The notes under the pieces were generated by a model. That model did not search any database. It was not told the origin of the DNA and was given only the letters and a program-made list of their open reading frames with translations. A program made the position numbers and the translations under genes. DNA of 34,795 nt, from NCBI GenBank assembly GCA_002221445.1, contig NMUI01000069.1, forward strand, positions 1 through 34,795, read 5' to 3'. Positions 30,086 to 34,795 of this stretch are shown piece by piece. How positions within the stretch are numbered: the stretch's first letter is position 1; each line of letters opens with the position of its first letter. This stretch comes from Phenylobacterium zucineum (GTDB lineage: Bacteria > Pseudomonadota > Alphaproteobacteria > Caulobacterales > Caulobacteraceae).

Positions 30086-32833
30086 TCATTGCAGGAAATC
30101 CTCCGTTGCCGTGTCGGTAGTGCGATCCAAAATGGCCCGCAGATGGGCAAAATTGTCCGAACTGTCGGTTACAACAAGTCCCGGCACCCCGTCCCTAATC
30201 CAAACGCGGTGCGCTGAACCGCGCCACTTAACGACCTGAACGACCTGCTTGAAACCCTGGTTTTCAAGAAATTTGCGCATCCTGCTGGTCAGCAACGACA
30301 CCGGCTGGGACTGTTCGGCCAGTGCTTTGGACAGGCAACCGCTGCTCAAAACGTCCTTTGAAACGCCATAGGCCCCGTTGTCGATATAAAACTTTGCGTA
30401 CCCTTCCGCATCGTCCAGATCGCCAGCGGCCACCATGTCCCGCTTAAATTGGGTCTGTGGTGCCCTGCCGGCTGGATCGAACTTGGACACATCGATTGCC
30501 TCAAAGAAGGCCCGAACCGCTTCCGGGTTGTCATTCACCACGTTGTGCAGGGCCACCCAGTAGTCACGGGGATCAGCAAACCCCAACGCCTTGATGGCAT
30601 CGTGGAATTCCCCGATCTGACGCCACGGGGTCGCCACGGCAAAGAACCGGCGATCCTCATCGTTCAGGGGCAGTGCGTCCGAATGGTTGGTGAACGCGAT
30701 GTAGTTGACGGTATTGATCTCGGTAACCGAGGCCCTGCCCTTGCGGTGGACCTCGATGCGCGAGTTGGCAATCAGGGGTTTTAGCTTGTTGTAGACATCG
30801 TGCCGGTTGTGGCCTTGCAGCTTGATCTCTTCCAGCAGAACCACACAGCGGTTCGCAGCCCAATCGTTGAAAGCCGAGTTGCTCAGAGTCTCAGGGCCGA
30901 CATCCCCTACGTTCTTGGCCCCCATCGCGCTACGAAGCATATTTCCGATGACGCTCTTGCCATCCCCCTCCACGCCTTTGATCAGGCACGCCCACATGAC
31001 CTTACGGCCAGGGTTCTTCACAACCCACGCAGCCCATTGCAGGAAGATGTCCCTGGCCTCTTTGTCGCTGAACACCAGATCGAAGTGGCGCATCAGCACC
31101 GCATCAGCGGCTGGGTCTGGGATGGACAGGGGCACCAGTTCTGGCTGGTACACATTTGCGTAGTCGCGGCCATCGAGCGTGAAGGTGTCACCCACCGTTG
31201 GCAGGTACATGGTTTCGCTCACAATTGGTATCTGCCAGATGTCGCAGGCCACCTTGGCCGCGCTGGGCACATTGCCGTTTTCATCGGGGGGCATGTACCG
31301 GCAGTGCGCTGCATCGAAGGCATCGCGGGTGATGGTGTCTTTGCTGTTGAGGTTGAAGAACTTCGCCTGGGAGGTGACGTAGCACCATGAGCGGACCCAC
31401 TCAGGCCCAGCCCCCAGGCCGGTGATCGCCCGGTTGCGCTCCCGCGCCAGCATTTCCTTGACGGCCTTGATCGACGGGTTCACGCCCGTGATCTCCCGCA
31501 AGCGGTTACGGAAAGCCGGGACCAGAATGTCGATGGCGAGGGTGTCGATAGCCGGGTCTACCTTCACCCGCTGGCAGATGGCGCGGATAGCGGCTTCGTC
31601 TGCCGCGGCTGCGATCTCGGCCTTGTAGGCATCCTTCACGCTGATCGTCTGCGCCTTGATCTCAGGTAGATCATTCACGAATTCTTTCATCGCGATCTGG
31701 CTGGGGCGCGAGTTGACATCAACCAACTCAAAGGCGTCGATGCCAACGTCCAGGTGGCCGAATTTGTAGTGGCGTACCAAGTCCCACTTGTTGGCTGCGC
31801 GGCCACCAAAGGGGTCGCTGCTGGACGTATTGAAGATGCCTTGCCGGTTGTCGGTGATACCGGCACCCTCGGTGGCTCCACTGCCACTGAGCAACCAAGT
31901 CAGGCGCGTGTCGGTCACAAACTCAAAGACCTCGGCCAGCCACTTCTCAATGACCTCCTCGATCTCATAGGTGCGGCAGAACAGACCGATCAGGTTGTCC
32001 TTCTCCCGTGGGTCCACCATCTCCGAGCGTGACTTGCGTTCGGTCTTGGCACGCAGCAGGATGGCCGGCTCGATGACCAGATCGACCTCATCTCCCAGCA
32101 TGCCAACGCACAACCCTGAGCGCACGGGCACGGGGTCTTGCACACCGTTCACGAAGACGGGTGCAGCGGTGTAGTTGGGCTGGACGGTGCGGAAGACCGT
32201 GACATCGATGGGCAGGTTCTTGGACTTGACCCAGGCGTCCAGGTCTTCGCCGAGGTGGGGCTTACTGAGCCAGAACGCAACGTGCGCTTTGAGGATGCCT
32301 GCGTTGTCGGGGTGCCCTGCGCCACTGGACAGTTGCCAGTGGAAAGTGATGCCCTGGAAGCATGCGGGCAGCGTGCGCTCGATGTACTGGTTGATCGCGT
32401 TCTCTGGATCGGCAACCGGATCAATGCCCTCGGGCTGGTAGCGGTCAATATCGATGTAGAAGAAGTGCAGTGCCTGATCCTTGAAGAAGGTCAGCCGGCG
32501 CAGGGTGAAACCCTCCTTTGGCACCACCAGCGACTTGCCGCGCTTACGGTCTTGCTCGATCTCCTGCGGGTAGAGTTCCTTCGCCTTCGCGTGCCCAATG
32601 AACCGGCCACGAATCAGGCACGAATTGCGCTCTGGTTCCAATTCGGTCAGCAGGATCGAGAGGTCATTGATGCCCTCGACGTAACGCTCCTGAACGGATA
32701 CCTGCTGCGCACGCTCATAGCCTTGGGGCTTGCCGGTTGCACTGTCCCAGACCTTCGTGAGCCTGGGGCCTGCGGAGGTGAGGATCGTTAGACTATCCCC
32801 ACCAGTTCTGGTGGTATTTAGCTGCGGCATCAT
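30086..32833 (-). CDS. Prim-pol / SF3 helicase replication protein
   Basis: A protein of about 915 residues starting at one of two adjacent ATGs (32833 or 32830); a GTG at 32836 is also in frame. The N-terminal third is an archaeo-eukaryotic primase-polymerase-like domain with FFYIDIDRYQPEG (DxD motif at about residues 127-129) and WQLSSGAGHPDN (S-G-GH). The C-terminal third is a superfamily 3/D5-like helicase with Walker A IKGVEGDGKSVIG (about 612-624), Walker B VVLLEEIK (about 660) and AFTNHSDALPLNDEDRRFFA (sensor). This is the DUF5906-type primase-helicase used by many phages and satellites to start replication. Iterons lie right after its stop. It follows the Cro-like gene by ten bases in the early operon. 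Confidence 0.93.
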   Translation of the reverse strand: MMPQLNTTRTGGDSLTILTSAGPRLTKVWDSATGKPQGYERAQQVSVQERYVEGINDLSILLTELEPERNSCLIRGRFIGHAKAKELYPQEIEQDRKRGKSLVVPKEGFTLRRLTFFKDQALHFFYIDIDRYQPEGIDPVADPENAINQYIERTLPACFQGITFHWQLSSGAGHPDNAGILKAHVAFWLSKPHLGEDLDAWVKSKNLPIDVTVFRTVQPNYTAAPVFVNGVQDPVPVRSGLCVGMLGDEVDLVIEPAILLRAKTERKSRSEMVDPREKDNLIGLFCRTYEIEEVIEKWLAEVFEFVTDTRLTWLLSGSGATEGAGITDNRQGIFNTSSSDPFGGRAANKWDLVRHYKFGHLDVGIDAFELVDVNSRPSQIAMKEFVNDLPEIKAQTISVKDAYKAEIAAAADEAAIRAICQRVKVDPAIDTLAIDILVPAFRNRLREITGVNPSIKAVKEMLARERNRAITGLGAGPEWVRSWCYVTSQAKFFNLNSKDTITRDAFDAAHCRYMPPDENGNVPSAAKVACDIWQIPIVSETMYLPTVGDTFTLDGRDYANVYQPELVPLSIPDPAADAVLMRHFDLVFSDKEARDIFLQWAAWVVKNPGRKVMWACLIKGVEGDGKSVIGNMLRSAMGAKNVGDVGPETLSNSAFNDWAANRCVVLLEEIKLQGHNRHDVYNKLKPLIANSRIEVHRKGRASVTEINTVNYIAFTNHSDALPLNDEDRRFFAVATPWRQIGEFHDAIKALGFADPRDYWVALHNVVNDNPEAVRAFFEAIDVSKFDPAGRAPQTQFKRDMVAAGDLDDAEGYAKFYIDNGAYGVSKDVLSSGCLSKALAEQSQPVSLLTSRMRKFLENQGFKQVVQVVKWRGSAHRVWIRDGVPGLVVTDSSDNFAHLRAILDRTTDTATEDFLQ

Positions 32834-32843
32834 CACGCTACCG

Positions 32844-33089
32844 TTAAGCGGCGGATAGGGAGTCGAGTGCGCGTCGAACCGTATTCGGGCGCATCAAGGC
32901 AGAGGTCGGTATTCCAGTGATCGCCTTAATTCTGTCAACGTGACGCTCGGGGGCGTAGCCTTGACGCACCCACAGACCCACCGCTTGCTGCGAAACTTTT
33001 AGTTTTCGCGCCAGTTCCGCCTGGGAACCGACTCGGCTGACTGCCGCCTGAATGCCCGTTGTGACGGAAGTTGTCTTTACAAGATTCAC
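32844..33089 (-). CDS. Cro/YdaS-like DNA-binding regulator
   Basis: An 81-residue protein from a GTG at 33089, eight bases after GGAG. A helix-turn-helix lies at about residues 22-48 (SQAELARKLKVSQQAVGLWV, then RQGYAPERHVDRI). The SQAELA--L-VSQQAV--W---G--P--H---I---TG pattern is that of YdaS/Cro-type regulators of prophages. It is transcribed away from the repressor gene and heads the early operon, so it should act as Cro. Its start codon lies inside one arm of a 15-bp inverted repeat, suggesting autoregulation. Confidence 0.88.
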   Translation of the reverse strand: MNLVKTTSVTTGIQAAVSRVGSQAELARKLKVSQQAVGLWVRQGYAPERHVDRIKAITGIPTSALMRPNTVRRALDSLSAA

Positions 33090-33144
33090 AAGTATTACTC
33101 CATTTAAGTTTAACTACTTGCGAAAATTGTACTTGTGAATCTTG
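33080..33144. repeat. 15-bp inverted repeat in the Cro/repressor control region
   Basis: CAAGATTCACAAGTA (33080-33094) and TACTTGTGAATCTTG (33130-33144) are perfect inverted copies 35 bases apart. The left arm covers the start codon of the Cro-like gene; the right arm lies between the -35 and -10 of its promoter. Further TACTTGY half-sites occur near 33,115 and, inverted, near 33,198. These are probable operator sites. Confidence 0.75.
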
Positions 33145-33154
33145 ACTGTTACAA
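33126..33154 (-). promoter_or_regulatory. Early promoter for the Cro-like operon
   Basis: On the minus strand TTGTAA (33154-33149), a 17-base spacer and TACAAT (33131-33126) precede the Cro-like GTG by about 40 bases, with an expected start near 33,119 and a leader of about 30 bases that contains GGAG. Confidence 0.65.
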
Positions 33155-33155
33155 C

Positions 33156-33172
33156 TTATTTCTTGGAAATAA
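33156..33172. promoter_or_regulatory. 17-bp palindromic operator candidate
   Basis: TTATTTC, TTG, GAAATAA is a perfect 7-3-7 palindrome. It adjoins the -35 of the early promoter and overlaps the -35 (TTGGAA, 33163-33168) of the candidate repressor promoter, so one bound dimer could affect both. Confidence 0.65.
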
Positions 33173-33190
33173 CACTATGGGTCTTACACT
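33163..33190 (+). promoter_or_regulatory. Candidate promoter of the repressor gene
   Basis: TTGGAA (33163-33168), a 16-base spacer and TACACT (33185-33190) read toward the repressor ATG at 33245. The match is moderate; TATACA at 33192 is an alternative -10. Confidence 0.45.
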
Positions 33191-33244
33191 ACCTATACAA
33201 GTAAAATGTTGTATTTGGGGGCAAGCACTCACAAGGACTAAACA

Positions 33245-33979
33245 ATGACCGAACAGACTTTCGCTGAACGGCTACTACAGCACAGGAGCAATCTCGGAAT
33301 CTCCCAAGAAGCGGTAGGCAGCATCCTGGGCGTGTCGTCACAAACCATATCAAACTGGGAAGCGGGCACGGCTCCGCGAAAATCCAGACTCGCCCAGGCA
33401 CTGACCTGGATGGCGTCAGGCTTGGTCCCGCCTGTAGAGCCTGCCAAGCTCCGTTCTGAAATCCTCAGTGCCGAAGAAATAAAAGAGGGGGAGGCTACAG
33501 AGCTAGGAAGGGAGCCTATCGTTATTGAGAAAGCTCGGCGTTTGGCTTCGTGGCAGAAGCGTCAAGACGAGGAAAAGCAGTTTGCCGAGGACGAACGGTC
33601 AGTCTTTAAACAAGCGATTCCAGACGCCCTAAAGCAGTACGTAGACCCGCCAGTCGTCACCTATCAAAACCTACGGCTACCCAGAGTGTATTTAAGCCCG
33701 AAGGTAAGCGTAACTATGGTGTTTCCACAAGTGCATCGGGGGCTTTTAAAGCATGCCGCCCTAGTGGTAGCCGCCCTGAAAACCTTAGACACCGAAGCCG
33801 GGCATCCTTGCAAATACTACGCCTTAATAATAGCTGGGGCTGACTCGGGAGAACAAGTCAGAGAGGCGTCTTTGACTACCGTTGCTGGCATTCTGGGGAT
33901 AGACATGTACTTTGTTCCCGACCCGTTAGGCGCGGCTGCGGTAGTTGCCGAGCTAGAAAACGCCGACCCCACGCTATAA
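33245..33979 (+). CDS. XRE-family repressor (CI-like, atypical C-terminus)
   Basis: A 244-residue protein with an N-terminal XRE helix-turn-helix at about residues 6-55 (LLQHRSNLGISQEAVGSILG, then VSSQTISNWEAG). A charged linker follows (about 80-120), then a C-terminal domain of about 120 residues containing YALIIAGADSGEQVREASLT and GILGIDMYFVPDPLGAAAVV. There is no visible S24 (LexA/CI) peptidase motif, that is no Ser in a FPPGD/GDSM-type box and no catalytic Lys region. It is divergent from the Cro-like gene across a shared operator region and has its own terminator, so it is most likely the lysogeny repressor. AAGGA precedes the ATG. Confidence 0.82.
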   Translation: MTEQTFAERLLQHRSNLGISQEAVGSILGVSSQTISNWEAGTAPRKSRLAQALTWMASGLVPPVEPAKLRSEILSAEEIKEGEATELGREPIVIEKARRLASWQKRQDEEKQFAEDERSVFKQAIPDALKQYVDPPVVTYQNLRLPRVYLSPKVSVTMVFPQVHRGLLKHAALVVAALKTLDTEAGHPCKYYALIIAGADSGEQVREASLTTVAGILGIDMYFVPDPLGAAAVVAELENADPTL

Positions 33980-34002
33980 GTTCCATAGCAACCCAACCAC
34001 AT

Positions 34003-34026
34003 GCCGCCTACCCTGGCGGCTTTTTT
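34003..34026 (+). terminator. Intrinsic terminator after the repressor gene
   Basis: GCCGCC, loop TACCCT, GGCGGC is followed by six T residues, 23 bases after the repressor stop codon. Confidence 0.9.
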
Positions 34027-34030
34027 ACGC

Positions 34031-34110
34031 CTACTTTATAAAGTTTATAAAAACTTGTTGCCTTAATTGCAATTCTTGTACTAGAATTTGCCTAACTTGA
34101 TAAACAAGTT
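34031..34110 (+). promoter_or_regulatory. Promoter and palindromic operators before the KilA-N gene
   Basis: TTGCCT (34058-34063), an 18-base spacer and TAGAAT (34082-34087) form a moderate promoter. A 17-bp palindrome AACTTG-ATAAA-CAAGTT (34094-34110) sits at the expected start point, and a perfect 12-bp palindrome ACTTTATAAAGT lies upstream at about 34,033-34,044. Both are candidate repressor or Cro sites. Confidence 0.55.
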
Positions 34111-34138
34111 TCGCAATCTACACAAGGATTCTGGGCAA

Positions 34139-34795
34139 ATGAGTGACTTGATTACTACGCAGTTGGCCTTCGACTTCAACGAAGACCAGTTCGTAAGCCT
34201 GACCGCTATGTACGCTAAAGCGGTAGCGGTGGGTAAGGCAGGCGGAAAGGCCGATCCCGGAACATGGAAGGTCAAATCCGGTTCGACTTTTATAAAAAAG
34301 TTGCGCAAACTAAATACTCCCACCGGGAGTATTTACAAAACGACCCGTGGCAAGAACGGCGGAAGCTGGGCGCACTGGCAGATCGGCGCAGCCTACGCGA
34401 CCTACCTCGATGAAGACCTGCACATGCAGTTCAACGCGGCAGTCCGGGCCATGTCCTTGGGTGATCCCCGCGTGGTGGATGTTTTGCTGCGCAACGCCAG
34501 CGAGTCCGATACCCGCCGGATGCTGTCGAAGGTATCCCGCCACAACTTCACTGACCGCATCAAGGCTGCAGGCGTAACTGACAACAAGGTATATGGCCAG
34601 CTAACCAACGTGATCACCCAGAGCGTGCTTGGAGCAAAGGTCGACGTTGTGAAGGTCCAGCGCGGCCTGACTGCCAAAGACAGTCTGCGCGACAACCTTT
34701 CGATGACAGAACTGGCCCGCATTACCTTGGCCGAGTCTATGGCCGCTGATGACATGGAGCGCGGCATAGCTCCGATGGTGGCTTGCACCAAAGCC
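34139..34795 (+). CDS. KilA-N domain protein (C-terminus cut by window edge)
   Basis: The ATG at 34139 opens a frame of 219 codons with no stop before the window ends. Residues about 15-105 match the KilA-N DNA-binding domain: FVSLTAMYAKAVAVGKAGGK, then a WKVKSGSTFIKKLRKL segment and KNGGSWAHWQIGAAYATYL, with the typical GG-W-H--IA-AYA-YL at the end. A second helical region with SMTELARITLAESMAADDME follows, as in phage antirepressor/KilA proteins. Such proteins act as antirepressors or host-takeover DNA-binding factors early in infection. AAGGATT lies 11 bases before the ATG. It is transcribed in the same direction as the repressor but from a separate promoter after the repressor terminator. 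Confidence 0.85.
   Translation, partial: MSDLITTQLAFDFNEDQFVSLTAMYAKAVAVGKAGGKADPGTWKVKSGSTFIKKLRKLNTPTGSIYKTTRGKNGGSWAHWQIGAAYATYLDEDLHMQFNAAVRAMSLGDPRVVDVLLRNASESDTRRMLSKVSRHNFTDRIKAAGVTDNKVYGQLTNVITQSVLGAKVDVVKVQRGLTAKDSLRDNLSMTELARITLAESMAADDMERGIAPMVACTKA

Noticed and set aside
29880-30089. A 69-residue minus-strand frame starting with an ATGA overlap after the primase gene
   Set aside because: It runs through the iterons and the AT-rich tract, so its Cys/Asn-rich start simply translates the repeats; its composition is unlike the neighbouring proteins, and the overlap is probably chance.

Overview
The window looks like most of the genome of a temperate, long-tailed (siphovirus-type) phage or prophage of the HK97/lambda kind. 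It holds a complete head and tail assembly line, a lysis cassette, a replication module and a repressor/Cro control region. No integrase and no bacterial housekeeping gene is visible. The base composition (GC-rich late genes), the style of the small accessory proteins and the prim-pol/VRR-NUC replication set suggest a betaproteobacterial (Burkholderiales-like) host. That host call is inference from family resemblance, not a database result. Both ends of the window cut genes: an endolysin at the left and a KilA-N protein at the right.

Late region (about 24,114 down to 1, all minus strand). A sigma70-like promoter at 24,087-24,114 points into a leader of about 190 bases with GC-rich inverted repeats, which is the likely cos region. 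The order is then HNH endonuclease, small and large terminase, portal, ClpP-type head protease, HK97-fold major capsid, two very small genes, three extra structural genes (one built of nine 24-residue repeats), head-tail connector, head closure, HK97-gp10-like protein, tail terminator, tail tube, tail assembly chaperones G and GT (made by -1 frameshifting on GGGAAAC), tape measure, two tail-tip proteins and a J-like central fibre. After these come a glycosyltransferase/methyltransferase broken by a one-base frameshift, two collagen-like tail fibres with small fibre-associated proteins, a small conserved phage protein, a holin candidate and a GH108 endolysin. Most genes overlap by ATGA or GTGA. 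The major capsid and the tail tube genes are each bracketed on both sides by strong intrinsic terminators.

Divergent plus-strand block (24,503-26,904). A near-consensus promoter places its predicted start point on the A of an ATG, so the message may be leaderless. It drives a chain of eight tightly overlapping small genes of unknown function ending at a strong terminator, followed by one more small gene. These genes are more AT-rich than the late genes and are the main unexplained system in the window.

Early region (33,089 down to 27,070, minus strand). It runs Cro-like regulator, prim-pol/SF3 helicase-primase, an iteron-rich AT-rich segment that looks like a replication origin, VRR-NUC nuclease, SNF2-type helicase, two small proteins, a candidate late regulator (Q/ArpU-like) and a secreted protein. 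To the right lie a plus-strand XRE repressor whose C-terminal half lacks the usual S24 peptidase signature, its terminator, and a KilA-N gene with its own promoter and a 17-bp palindrome. Inverted repeats between the Cro-like and repressor genes look like the operators of the lysis/lysogeny switch.
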